64,000 nt of DNA. Source: Streptomyces umbrinus (GTDB taxonomy: Bacteria; Actinomycetota; Actinomycetes; Streptomycetales; Streptomycetaceae). A model generated the notes under the pieces. That model did not search any database. It was not told where the DNA came from and saw nothing but the letters and a program-made list of their open reading frames with translations. The stretch is taken from the NCBI RefSeq assembly GCF_030817415.1, contig NZ_JAUSZI010000002.1:4588001-4652000 (forward strand), in the 5' to 3' direction. Positions 33,978 through 46,100 of this stretch are shown piece by piece. The first letter of the stretch is position 1, and each line of letters begins with the position of its first letter. Position numbers and translations under genes: made by a program.

Positions 33978-36440
33978 TCAGCGCCTCGTCACGTCACCCT
34001 TCCCGCACGCCACCCCGTCCTTGTCGCGGTCCAGACGCAGCGGGTCGTCCTTGCCGTTGATCTTGAGGCGGCCGTAGTCGTTCTCCTTCAGCCAGGCGCA
34101 GCGGGCCGCCGTCGTCTTCTTGACCTCGTCCGGGAAGACGGTCGGTACGCAGACGTTGACGGAGCCGTAGTGGCGGTCGCAGCCGGCCACGGTCGGGCTG
34201 ACCTTGGCCGAGGAGCGCTTCTTGCCGGGCTTCTTGACCTTGCCTTCGAGGGAGTCCGCGAAGGAGTGCTCGTGCGCCGAGGGCGTGTCGGAGGCCGCCG
34301 CCATGGCCGACGGGCCCTGGAGGTGGACCCACTTCGCCACCGACGGCACACCGCTCGCGTCGACCGCGAAGAGCATGTACCAGCCGGGCGGGGCCAGGTT
34401 GGGGTTGCTCGTCACGTTCAGGTCGACGTTGTTGCCGTCGACGGAGAGCGGCAGGTCCACGAAGCGCTGGTTCGGGTCGGACGAGTGCGTCACCGCGGCC
34501 GGGCGGATCAGCTCCGCCTTGGCGATGGGCCGGTCGACCGTGATGCGCTGCGTGTCGCCGTACGTCCACTCGTTGTCGATCACCGAAGTGATCGTCGGGC
34601 GGGCGCCCTTGAGAAGGTACGGCGGGGTGTAGATCGACACGTTGTGGTTCCAGGAGCCGTTGCCCGGGTTGTCGCCGGTCGCCATCACCCGGCCGTCCGG
34701 CAGCAGGAACGCGGAGGAGTGGTAGCCGCGGGCCTCGGGGTCGGCGGCCACCGGGTCGAAGGTCTCCGTCGCCGGGTCGAAGATCGACGACTCGTAGACG
34801 GGGTTGGCGCGGTTGTGCAGGGCGCCGCCGGTCTCCAGGACCTTCCCGTCGGGCAGAAGCACGGTGGAGACGTACATCTTGCCCTGGTTGCCGGTCTGCG
34901 GGATCTTGCCGTTGCCCAGGTCGACGGTGCCCTGCGGGAGCGGCGGCCCGGCGACGTACGCGGGGTTGGCGGACTTCAGGTCGATGATGTCCGTGAGCCG
35001 GTTCGCGTCGGGGTTCGAGTCGATGTTGCCGCCGCCGACGGTGAGGACCTTCTGGTCCTGGGCCGGGGGCAGCAGGACGCTCGCCGACTGGTCGCGCTCG
35101 TCCTTGCGCTGCAGGCCTGGCACCTCGGTCGTGGTGTTGGCGTCGTAGTCGTAGATCGCCGAACCCGTGCCGGGGATGTTGTTGCCGAAGGTGTGGCTGC
35201 CCGTGTAGAAGAGGCGGCCGTCCTGCATCAGGACCATCGACGGGTACAGACCCCAGTACGACCAGGTCTGGTTGACCTGCCACAGCGGCAGCCACTTGTT
35301 CTCGGCCGCCGACCAGCGCTCGGCCGTCACGGACCCCGTGGAGTCCTCCTTCAGCCCGCCGAAGGAGATCACGTCACCGTTGCCGAGGATCGTCGCCGAC
35401 GGGTACCAGTGCCCGTCGTTCATGTCGTTCGTCTTGCTGTACGTCTCGGTGACCGGGTCGAAGGTGTACGAGTCCTTGTAGCCCTGGTAGCCGATCGTGC
35501 CGTCGGCAGACGGGTAGCCCTTGTTGCCGCTCATCACGAGGACCCGGCCGTCCTGCAACTGCACATGCCCGGCGCAGAACATGTCCTTCGGCGTGGGGAT
35601 CTGCTTGTACGTGCCGTTCACCGGGTCGTAGACCGCGCTGGTGAACGTGCCCGCCTTGAACATCTCCTCGCTGTTGCCGGAGCCCGCGATCAGCAGCACC
35701 TTGCCGTTGTTGAGGACGACGGAGTGCATGGAGCGGACCGGGTTCTGCGTGGGCAGCACGTCCCACTTGCCGTTGGCGCACTCCTCGGCCGTGCCGGTGC
35801 ACACGGGGTCCGGGATCGGGTCGGCGACCTGGTCCATCGTGTAGTCGTCGGTGGTCACGGCTCCGGTGCCGTAGACGGAGACGCCCCAGGTGATGCGGTC
35901 GGTGCCCGCGGGGACCTCGGGCGTACGGACCGTGGCCTCGGCCCAACTGCCGCTGATCGGCAGGGTCTTGAGGTCGGTCCAGTACTGCCAGCCGGCGGTC
36001 GCGTCGTGCCGGAAGAGCGTGAGCGAAGTGTCCGGGGTCGTCGACTTGTACCAGAGCCCGAGGTCGTACTGCTTGCCGACGCTGACGACCGGCGCGCACT
36101 CGGCGGACTCGGTGATCAGCGCCTTGCGGTCGCCCTCGGTGCGGCGGGTCAGCTCGACCTTCATGGCCTTGGAGCCGGAGTGGGCGTCGCCGACCGTGGA
36201 GAAGGTGAAGTCGTTGTCGCCCCAGCCGGACTTCTCCCAGCAGTACGGCATGTCGTCCGTGCCTGCGGTCTCGAAGCCGGGGTTCTTCACGAGGTTGGCG
36301 GCCGAGGCGGGCTGCGGGGCGATGAGGAGCAGCCCCGAGGTGAGGGCGCCCACGGCCAGCAGGGCGGTACGGCGGCGAGGGCGGGCGGGTCGTCCGGAGC
36401 GGGCAGGTCTTCTGAACTTCGGAGCGGGTCTACTGAACAT
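33978..36440 (-). CDS. Secreted galactose-oxidase-like copper radical oxidase with excalibur C-terminus
   Basis: 820 aa. Signal peptide (RPRRRTALLAVGALTSGLLL, cleavage near ASAAN), an N-terminal beta domain (NLVKNPGFETAGTDDMPYCW, a carbohydrate-binding look), a kelch-like propeller, and a DUF1929/early-set C-terminal fold. Copper-radical residues align with galactose oxidase: C289 in MFCAGH, Y346 in HWYPSAT (Cys-Tyr crosslink pair), Y573-H574 in GYHSSAF, and H652 in AAVTHSSDPNQRF. After a Lys/Ser linker the last about 50 residues form an excalibur domain (DRDKDGVAC). GlxA, its known Streptomyces relative, lacks that tail. It should oxidise an alcohol on a glycan, yielding H2O2. The start is coupled (TGATG) to the upstream transferase, with AAGGAGA. 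Confidence 0.93.
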   Translation of the reverse strand: MFSRPAPKFRRPARSGRPARPRRRTALLAVGALTSGLLLIAPQPASAANLVKNPGFETAGTDDMPYCWEKSGWGDNDFTFSTVGDAHSGSKAMKVELTRRTEGDRKALITESAECAPVVSVGKQYDLGLWYKSTTPDTSLTLFRHDATAGWQYWTDLKTLPISGSWAEATVRTPEVPAGTDRITWGVSVYGTGAVTTDDYTMDQVADPIPDPVCTGTAEECANGKWDVLPTQNPVRSMHSVVLNNGKVLLIAGSGNSEEMFKAGTFTSAVYDPVNGTYKQIPTPKDMFCAGHVQLQDGRVLVMSGNKGYPSADGTIGYQGYKDSYTFDPVTETYSKTNDMNDGHWYPSATILGNGDVISFGGLKEDSTGSVTAERWSAAENKWLPLWQVNQTWSYWGLYPSMVLMQDGRLFYTGSHTFGNNIPGTGSAIYDYDANTTTEVPGLQRKDERDQSASVLLPPAQDQKVLTVGGGNIDSNPDANRLTDIIDLKSANPAYVAGPPLPQGTVDLGNGKIPQTGNQGKMYVSTVLLPDGKVLETGGALHNRANPVYESSIFDPATETFDPVAADPEARGYHSSAFLLPDGRVMATGDNPGNGSWNHNVSIYTPPYLLKGARPTITSVIDNEWTYGDTQRITVDRPIAKAELIRPAAVTHSSDPNQRFVDLPLSVDGNNVDLNVTSNPNLAPPGWYMLFAVDASGVPSVAKWVHLQGPSAMAAASDTPSAHEHSFADSLEGKVKKPGKKRSSAKVSPTVAGCDRHYGSVNVCVPTVFPDEVKKTTAARCAWLKENDYGRLKINGKDDPLRLDRDKDGVACGKGDVTRR

Positions 36441-37675
36441 CAGCTGGATCTCCTTGCTGTGCGGCTCCCTGCGTGACGGCCCGTCTCGGCGGCCGTCGTG
36501 TTTCCTGCGCGCCCTCCCTTCCGCGGCAGATAGACCAGGGCCTCCGTCCCCGCGAACCGCAGGACGAAGGTGGTCACCAAGGCGAGTGCGGTGGCGCCGA
36601 GGACGGACATCCCGAACTGGCCCACGAACAGCGCGATGAGCGGGATGCGCAGCACCAGGTCGGCGTTGGCCAGCAGCGCGAACCGGCCCGAGCGGTCCCA
36701 CCAGCGCCGGTGCTGCCGGCGGTCCCGGAAGCAGAGGTGCTCGATGAGCAGGAAGTTCCAGGCGACGCCGAACTGGTTGGCGACGATCTCGGCGGGCAGG
36801 TAGTGCATCCCGACGGAGGTGAGGGCCCACAGCGCGGCGAGGTTCGGCAGGAAGCCGGTCGCGCCGATCAGCCCGAACACCACCATGCGGGCGACCGGCG
36901 AGGCGGTGCGCAGCCCGGCGAGGTGCCGCAGGAAGCGGATGCCCTCCTGCGCGGTCGACTTGGACTCGCCCGCGAACCGGTCCTGGAAGACGAACGGCAC
37001 CTCGGTGACGTGGCGCGGGCGGGCGCGTACGGCCATTTCGAGGAGGATCTTGTAGCCGAGCGGCTTGAGGACGTCCGCCGTGACCGCGCTGCGGCGGATC
37101 GCGAAGAAGCCGCTCATCGGGTCGCTGATGCCATGCAGCCGCCGCGGGAACAGCGTCTTCGTCAGCAAGGTCGCGCCGCGGGAGACGGCGATGCGGTAGC
37201 CGCCCGCGAGTCCGGCCCGGCTGCCGCCCTTGATGTAGCGGGAGGCGACGACGAGCCCGGCGTGCTCGCGCTCGCCCGCGGCCACCAACTCCGGTACCAG
37301 GGACGGGGGATGCTGGAGGTCGCCGTCCATGACGACGATCCAGTCGGAGCTCGCGGCCCGGATGCCCTCGACGACCGCGCCGCCGAGCCCGCCGACCGGT
37401 GTCTCGCGGTGCAGCACGGTCACCGGGTACGGGCAGTCCCGCGCGGCGTCCCGGATGACTTCGGGTGTGTCGTCGGTGGAGTCGTCCACGAAGACGACCT
37501 CGCAGGGCAGCCGCGAGGGCACCGACTCGGTGATCCGGTGCAGCAACTCCCGGATGTTCACGGACTCGTTGAAGGTCGGCACGACGATGGTGACGGCGCC
37601 GGGTTCGGGAACGGAGGAGGCCGCTTTCAGGGCGGGGTCGTGCAACTCCCCCGGGACGGTGGACTCGTACGTCAT
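36440..37675 (-). CDS. Polyprenyl-phosphate hexose synthase (GT2, DPM1-like) fused to GtrA
   Basis: 411 aa. Residues about 28-250 are a DPM1-type GT2: VTIVVPTFNESVNI, VVFVDDSTDDTPEV, DWIVVMDGDLQHPP, DPMSGFFAIRRS and the late ESKSTAQEGIRFL. Residues about 265-390 are a GtrA domain with four helices (FGLIGATGFLPNLAALWAL...FAGTEALVYLP). GT2 would load a sugar from NDP-sugar onto polyprenyl phosphate at the inner face; GtrA is thought to help flip it. The ATG overlaps the GT-C stop (ATGA) and the stop overlaps the oxidase start (TGATG). The sugar is unknown, with mannose or glucose likely. Confidence 0.92.
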   Translation of the reverse strand: MTYESTVPGELHDPALKAASSVPEPGAVTIVVPTFNESVNIRELLHRITESVPSRLPCEVVFVDDSTDDTPEVIRDAARDCPYPVTVLHRETPVGGLGGAVVEGIRAASSDWIVVMDGDLQHPPSLVPELVAAGEREHAGLVVASRYIKGGSRAGLAGGYRIAVSRGATLLTKTLFPRRLHGISDPMSGFFAIRRSAVTADVLKPLGYKILLEMAVRARPRHVTEVPFVFQDRFAGESKSTAQEGIRFLRHLAGLRTASPVARMVVFGLIGATGFLPNLAALWALTSVGMHYLPAEIVANQFGVAWNFLLIEHLCFRDRRQHRRWWDRSGRFALLANADLVLRIPLIALFVGQFGMSVLGATALALVTTFVLRFAGTEALVYLPRKGGRAGNTTAAETGRHAGSRTARRSS

Positions 37676-39372
37676 CGGTCGCCTCCGGTGGTCGCCTCGT
37701 CGGCGGTGTCGTCCGTGCCCGTCGTGCTTGCCGTGGAGCCGCCCCTGACCTGCCGGATCTCGATCCGGTCCGGGCCCCTGCCAAAGGTGGCGACGGGTGT
37801 CGAGTGCTTCATCGCCTGCTTGACGTTGGGCAGGTCGGCCGCGTCGCGCCGCACGGTCGGGGAGGCGACGACGTAGTCGATGTCGCGCCAGCCGCGCGGC
37901 ATCGTCTTGGTCACCGCGGGGTCGAGGTCGGCCTTGTAGAACCAGATGACGCCGAGGCCCGGCTCGTAGCCCGCGTGCACGAGGTCGAGCCAGAGCGCGT
38001 CGTCGACGAGGACGCGGGTGTCCTCGGGGTGGTCGACCTCGGTGGCCAGCCACTTGGAGGCCGCCCGGTAGGGGGCGTTGGCGTCGGCGGTGACGGCGGT
38101 GCGGTCGCCGTCGTACCAGCGGGGTACGACGTACGCCGCCGAGGCCGCGACGAGCAGTGCCGCGACCGCGTACCGGGCGCGGGTGACGAACTCCCTCTCG
38201 TCGGTGCTCCGCCACCTGCGCAGCACGCCGTGCGCGACGCTCGCGGCGCCTCCGGCGAGGACGAGCGCGAGGAACGGCAGGGCCTGGATGACGTACATCG
38301 CGGGCAGGTAGCCGGCCGGGCGCAGGGCGACCAGCGCGAGGATGGCGACGGTGAACGCGGGTCCGGCCAGGGCTCGCGCGGTCACCGACCAGCGCCAGGT
38401 GACCAGGAGGAGCAGGGCGCCCGCGAGGCCGCCGAGGGGCAGCACGCGGTCGTAGTAGAGCCAGGACTGCAGGACGCCGTACGAGCCGGAGCCCTGGTCG
38501 AGGATGAATCCCGAACCGGGCCTGGTCAGCTGGTATTCGAGGCCGTCCCACAGCGAGACGTGTCCGCCGCCGGGGAACAGTTCGCCCTTGAGGAGGGCGA
38601 AGAGCGGGTACGACAGGCCGATCAGCACGCAGGCCGTGATGGCGCCGGTGAGGGCGAACTTGCGGGTGTCCCGGTGGCTGTGGCGCCACATGGTGATCAT
38701 CACCGCGGGCAGCACGAAGATCATCGTCTCTTTGGTGAGGACGGCCGCAGCGGCCGCGAGGCCCGCCCCGAAGTGGTGCCAGAGGTGGCGGCTCGGGGAG
38801 GCGGCGAGGCAGAACGCCACCAGCGTCCACATCACCGCGATGTTGTCGAGGAAGATCTCCCGCTGGAGGACGACCGACAGCGGCGAGAGCCCGAAGAGCA
38901 GCATCGCGAGCCCGGCCGCCCAGCGGGGCAGCCACAGGCGGCGGGCCAGTACGTAGACGAGGACCGCGCTGATGGCGCTGACCAGGAGCATCACGATCCG
39001 CATCGAGCCGACCGTCATCGACTCGGGGCTGATCAGGGACGGTATCCAGGTCAGCAGGGCTATCTGTATCCAGCCGAGCGGCGGGTGGTCGTACCAGTAG
39101 GTGTAGTGGGCGAGGCCGTTGCCCTGCTGCACGGACCAGGCCTGGGCGAGGTAGGTGCCCTCGTCGTCGCTGAGCGCGGGATAGTCGGCGATGTTCCAGC
39201 CCTGCACGGTCATGACAACCACGAGGAGAACGCCGCACAGGATCAGGTCGGCACGCGAGGTGCGCAGCCGGGACGGGAGCGGGGTCGTTCGAGGAGTCGA
39301 ACCGGCCTCGGGGACAGGTGTCCGCTGCGCGGGGACCTTTGGGGTGGTCACCGCGGGAAGGGTGGAGGTCAC
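37672..39372 (-). CDS. GT-C (PMT/ArnT-like) polyprenyl-phosphate-sugar glycosyltransferase
   Basis: 566 aa with about 11-12 helices. The first external loop carries the acidic catalytic motif of GT39/ArnT enzymes (YPALSDDEGTYLAQAW), followed by DHPPLGWIQIALL. The soluble C-terminal part (RYAVAALLVAASAAYVVP onward) faces outside. Such enzymes transfer a sugar from polyprenyl-phosphate donors to extracellular acceptors, which matches the DPM1-GtrA gene immediately downstream. The GTG at 39372 overlaps the GT2 stop (GTGA). The acceptor may be the polymer made by the GT2, a lipid or a protein; the sequence does not decide. Confidence 0.9.
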   Translation of the reverse strand: MTSTLPAVTTPKVPAQRTPVPEAGSTPRTTPLPSRLRTSRADLILCGVLLVVVMTVQGWNIADYPALSDDEGTYLAQAWSVQQGNGLAHYTYWYDHPPLGWIQIALLTWIPSLISPESMTVGSMRIVMLLVSAISAVLVYVLARRLWLPRWAAGLAMLLFGLSPLSVVLQREIFLDNIAVMWTLVAFCLAASPSRHLWHHFGAGLAAAAAVLTKETMIFVLPAVMITMWRHSHRDTRKFALTGAITACVLIGLSYPLFALLKGELFPGGGHVSLWDGLEYQLTRPGSGFILDQGSGSYGVLQSWLYYDRVLPLGGLAGALLLLVTWRWSVTARALAGPAFTVAILALVALRPAGYLPAMYVIQALPFLALVLAGGAASVAHGVLRRWRSTDEREFVTRARYAVAALLVAASAAYVVPRWYDGDRTAVTADANAPYRAASKWLATEVDHPEDTRVLVDDALWLDLVHAGYEPGLGVIWFYKADLDPAVTKTMPRGWRDIDYVVASPTVRRDAADLPNVKQAMKHSTPVATFGRGPDRIEIRQVRGGSTASTTGTDDTADEATTGGDR

Positions 39373-40742
39373 GCAGGAACGTCCTCTCGGGACCCGCGGG
39401 ACGCTACGGCCGCGGCAACGGTTGCTTCAGTGGCTTCGAGGGCGCGGGCGGCCCCGATATCGGTGAGATGTGCGCCGACATGGCTGGTCAGCTCCCAGTC
39501 GTTGCGGCCCCGCTGCTCACGCCACACGGCACGGACGGCCGCTCCGGCGAGGAGCACCTGGTAGAAGGGGCCGCCGAGGATGAGCTTGAGGTAGTGGACG
39601 AATCGGACGCGAAGCCCGTACTGCTTGCCGAAGTCGTGCAGTCCGACAAGCTCGAAGACGAAGGTGACGAAGGCGGTGACGGCCGGGAGGAAGGTGATGA
39701 ACGCGATGCCGACCGGGACGTCGAGGAAGAGCGCCACGGCCACGTTGAGCGGGATGATCACGCCGGAGATCGCCTGGAGATACGGCGTCATCAGCGTGTA
39801 GCGGGCGAGCAGCCGCTGGCCGAAGCCGGGCAGCTGCTTCCAGTCCTTCTTCCGGTAGACCTGCAGGAAGCCCTGGTTCCACCGGGTGCGCTGCTTGAGC
39901 AGCGACATCAGGCTGCCGGGGGTCTCCTCCTTGGTCACCATGTCGGAGTCGTACGCGACGACGACCTTCTTGCCGATGCTGGAGAGCCGCACGCCCAGGT
40001 CGCAGTCCTCGGCGAGGCAGTCGGGGTCCCAGCCGTCGGCGGCCCGCAGGACGTCCGTGCGGACGAACACGGTGTTGCCGCCGAGAGGAATGAAACCCTT
40101 CTGCGCGTGCAGGTGAAGCCGCGAGCGGAACCAGAAGAAGTACTCCAGGCAGTTGCGCAGGCTGTACCAGCTGGAGTTGAAGTTGATCAGCTGGACGCCG
40201 CCCTGGACGACGTCGGCGTCGGTCGACCGGAAGGCGTGGTCGACGTGCGCGAGGAGCTCCGGGTGGACCTGGTCCTCGGCGTCGAAGACTCCGACGACGT
40301 CACCGCGACAGTGCGGCAACGCCGTGTTCATGGCCCTCGGTTTGTTCTTCTTCTCGTGGGTGTCGACGACGACGCGTACGCGCGGGTCGCGCTCCGCGGC
40401 CTCGCAGGCCACCTCGGTGGTCTCCGGGTCGTCGTGGCCGACGATCACGATGATCTCGAAGTCGGTGTGGCTGGATTCCAGCAGTCGCTGGATGGTGTGG
40501 TCGAGCACCGCCTGCTCGTGTCTCGCCGGCAGCAGCAGCGAGAACGACAGGTGTTCACCCCCGTCGGGACTGCTGAACCGGGTGGACGCGAGCACTTCGG
40601 GCGTACGCCACGCGTGCATCTGCCACCACAAAGTGAAGGCAGCCATCCCGAAAAGGGCAAGCGAAACGGCAGCAATGAGCACAGACGTAAGCAACAGATC
40701 CCCCCAGGATCCCCATAACCCCCTGTCACGACAGCGAGTCAC
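39369..40742 (-). CDS. Processive-type membrane glycosyltransferase GT2 (cellulose/IcaA-like)
   Basis: About 457 aa. An N-terminal helix is followed by a GT2 domain: FSLLLPARHEQAVL, GVFDAEDQVHPE (DxD), LAEDCDLGVRLSSIG (catalytic Asp), and QRTRWNQGFLQ, the Q/RxxRW mark of processive synthases. About four C-terminal helices follow. It probably polymerises and extrudes a beta-linked polysaccharide. The start is uncertain: the GTG at 40742 has AGGA directly adjacent; a TTG about 16 codons later has GGGGGAT better placed. If 40742 is used, codon 9 is a TTA (40716-40718), implying bldA dependence. It is first of four genes with overlapping ends. Confidence 0.88.
   Translation of the reverse strand: MTRCRDRGLWGSWGDLLLTSVLIAAVSLALFGMAAFTLWWQMHAWRTPEVLASTRFSSPDGGEHLSFSLLLPARHEQAVLDHTIQRLLESSHTDFEIIVIVGHDDPETTEVACEAAERDPRVRVVVDTHEKKNKPRAMNTALPHCRGDVVGVFDAEDQVHPELLAHVDHAFRSTDADVVQGGVQLINFNSSWYSLRNCLEYFFWFRSRLHLHAQKGFIPLGGNTVFVRTDVLRAADGWDPDCLAEDCDLGVRLSSIGKKVVVAYDSDMVTKEETPGSLMSLLKQRTRWNQGFLQVYRKKDWKQLPGFGQRLLARYTLMTPYLQAISGVIIPLNVAVALFLDVPVGIAFITFLPAVTAFVTFVFELVGLHDFGKQYGLRVRFVHYLKLILGGPFYQVLLAGAAVRAVWREQRGRNDWELTSHVGAHLTDIGAARALEATEATVAAAVASRGSREDVPA
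40716..40718 (-). promoter_or_regulatory. TTA codon near the start of the GT2 gene
   Basis: In the reading frame from 40742, codon 9 is TTA (GGG TTA TGG). TTA is rare in Streptomyces and needs the bldA tRNA, linking translation to development. It counts only if translation begins upstream of it. Confidence 0.45.
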
Positions 40743-40893
40743 TCCTGTCGTGTCCGGGACAGAGACTATGGGGGTTCTGTGAAGTCCGGGAGGTGTTCTG
40801 ATAAATAGCGTGTTTCGGAATGGTCAGTCGACTTGTAGGACGTATCCGAACACGTGCGCACATTAACCCCCACTGAGCAGGCGCTTTCACCGC

Positions 40894-42924
<2,031 letters not shown>

Positions 42925-43107
42925 GGGGTCCATCCTGCCGCAGTACCCGGTGGGCAATGCGGATCACCCGTGCGCGCCGGGGGTAGGTGATGGGTCCGAC
43001 GCAATCCGGTTGGGCGTGGTCATGACAGAGGCTGACTCTCTCGCCTTCCCCGCCCATCCGCAGGACACTTGACCAAGAAAGCCGTTACCGGCGGAGGGGG
43101 ACGCGAT

Positions 43108-46100
43108 ATGCGGGACAGCCATCGGGCGGAGGCCGAACGGCTGTTGGTGCGGGCCGTGGAGGAGGAGGTCCGGCGTTCGGGCGGGCGGGCCGACGGGGGC
43201 GCGCTGCTGTCGCGGGCACGGGCCGCTCTGGACACGATGGAGCAGACCGCCACGGAGGAGTACGAGGCGTTCACCTCGGCGCTGGACGAGGCGGAGGTGG
43301 GCCGGCTCACCTTCGGCCAGCGGTACGCCCGCGAGGGCGCCGGAACTCCCCTGCTGGTGGCCGCGGTTGCCGCGCTCGCGGCCGTCGTCGCGGACCTCGC
43401 GCTCGGCATCGGCACAGGCACTGCGGTGGCCGCCGGCGCGGTGGTCGGCATCGCGGGCGCCGCGGCCACGGTGGCGAAGGTGACGGCCTCCCATCTGCCG
43501 GCCGCGAGCCGCCGGGCGGGGGCCCTCGGCCAGCCCGGCGGCCCGGAGCAGCTGCGCCTGGCGTGGCTGACCGCCCTGGAGGTGCGCGGCATCCGGCCGT
43601 TCTTCGACCAGCAGCGCGTCCTCATCGCGTCCACCGGCGCGAAGAAGGGGGCGCCCCAGCTACGGCGTACGGACAAGAGCGCGGCGGCCCGCAGACGGAG
43701 TGTCCTGGAGCAGTCGTTCGGCCAACTTCCCGAGCCGGTCGGTCCGTTCGCGGGCCGTCGGCAGGAGCTGTTGCGCGTCGCGCAGTGGGTGCACGCGGCC
43801 CGGGCGAGCACGGAGACCAAACCGACGGTGGTCGTGCTGTACGGCGCGCCCGGCTCCGGCCGCAGCACCCTCGCCGTCCGGGCGGCGCACGAACTGAAGG
43901 ACCAGTTCCGCGGCGCGTGCGTGGTGGACCTGCGCGGCGACAGCCCGGAGGAGTCGCCGCTGACGACCCGCGACGCTCTGCTGCACCTGCTCAACCGTCT
44001 CGGCGCACCCCGCGAGCAGCTGCTGTTCCGTGAGCGTTCCTCGCAGGACCAGCAGGTCAGGCGGCTCGCCGAGCTCTACCACAAGCATCTGACCGGCCTC
44101 CCGGTCACGATCGTGCTCAACGACGCGAGCGATGTGGACCAGGTGCGCACGCTCGTGCCCGAGCGCTCCGACAGCCTCGTCGTGGTCACCGCCCGCAAAC
44201 CCCTCGACCTGCCCGCCGATCTCCCCGCCTGGGTGCACCAGTTGGCCGTGGAACCGCTGACCGCGCCCGGCGCCGAGGAGCTCCTGAAGGCGGCGGCACA
44301 GGACGACTCGTCCCCGTACGACGCCGAATCCACCGACCAGGTGAGGGAGTTGTGCGGCGGCCTCCCGCTGGCGCTGCGCATCGCGGGCTCGTCCCTCGGC
44401 CCGCGCACACCCAGCCGGCTCGCCGGCGACCTGGCGGCGTACGGACCGGTCGAGCCGGTCGAGCGGGTGCTGTGGCTGCGCTACACCGACCAGTCGGACA
44501 CGGCGCGGCGGCTGCTGCGACGGCTCGCGCTGGCGGGCCGCGCCTCGCTGGGCGCGGCCGCGGCGGCCGCCCTGCTCGCGACGGACGAGCCGGAGGCGAC
44601 CCGCCACCTGGAGGCACTCTCCCGCGCGGGCCTCATCGACCATGTACGCGGCAGCCGCTACCGCCTGCACGACCTCGTACGCGCCTTCGCGCAGGCCCGC
44701 CTCCTCGACGAGGAGGAGCCGTCCGAGCGCACGGCCGCGCAGGAACGTCTCATCGCGAACTACGCCGAGCTCGCGGACTCGGTGATCCGCCTGGTCGACG
44801 GCAAGACGTCCACCCGCGCCGACCAGTTCGGCCCGCACGGCTTCACCTCGCTGGACGCGGCCCTGCGCTGGCTGGACGACGAGTCGAGCTTCATCACGGC
44901 GGCCCTGCGGCACGCGGAGGGCGTCAACCAGGCGACTGTGCTCAACCTCCTGGGCGCGCTGTGCGACTACTGCCTGCTGCGCGGCGACCTCTACCGCCTG
45001 GGCGAGATCAGCGAGTTGACGCAGGCCGTCGACCAGGGACTGCTGGTGCGCTCGGTCCAGTGGCGCACGGGCATCGCGGCCCGCCAGCTCGGCGAGCTGG
45101 ACAAGGCGCGTACGCAACTGGCCTCCGTGGTCGACCTCTACTTCGAGGCGCACCACGACGCGGGCGCGGCACGGGCGCTCTGCTCGCTCGGGATCACCCT
45201 CCACCACCAGGGCAATCTCACGGAGGCGGCGGCGAAGCTCCAGGAGGCCATGGACCTCCAGGCCTCCCCCGAGCTCTCGGCGGACCGCGCCTGGACGATG
45301 CACGCGCTGGCGGCCGTGGAACGGGACCGCGCGAGACTGCGCGAGGCGCTCGACCTCCTGACCCAGGCCCTGGTCCTGCACCGCGAGGGCGAGTCCGTGC
45401 ACGGCGAGGCGTGGGCCCACTTCCAGCTCGGCCAGCTGGGTCTGCGCATGGGCGACGTACCGCGCGCCGAGTCCGAGCTCCGCGAGGCCCTCGATCTGTA
45501 CGGCCGCACGCGCGACGCCCGCGGCGAGGCCTGGGCCCTCACCCAGCTCGCCCGGGCCCGCCTGGTCGACGGCGACCCGTCCTCGGCGGTGGACGGCCTG
45601 CGCCAGGCGGCCTCCCGCCACCGCGACAACGAGGACTCACGGGGCGAGGCCTGGACGGTCTACTACCTCGGCCAGGCCCTGGAGGAGACCGGCAACCTCG
45701 ATCAGGCGGTCCGTGAACTGGAACGCTCACGTACGATGTTCTCCCGCATCCGAGACGTGTACGGACTCGCCTGCGCCCGCCACCACTCGGCCCGGGTCAC
45801 CCGCGACCAGCGTGCCGCCCAGACCGGCTCCCTGCGGAACTCGGGCTTCGCCCGCCAGCTCCTGGTCGACGCACGGGCCGACTTCCAGCGGATCGGCGTC
45901 GCCCACGGCGAGGCCTGGACCTGCCTGGAACTGGCGGTGGTCGACGCCGGCAACGCCCGTACCCAGCCGGCCCTCACCCTCTGCGACGAGGCCGCGTCCC
46001 TCTTCGCCTCCTACGGCGACCGCCGCGGCGAGGACTGGTCCCGCTTCCTGCGCTGCACGTTGTTGCCGTACGCCTCCCCGGGCGGCGTGGAGGTCGGCAC

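Noticed and set aside
33825..36476. 883-codon plus-strand frame
   Set aside because: Antisense of the copper oxidase, whose active-site residues are all identifiable.
43660..45621. 653-codon minus-strand frame
   Set aside because: Antisense of the STAND NTPase; no domain or start signal.
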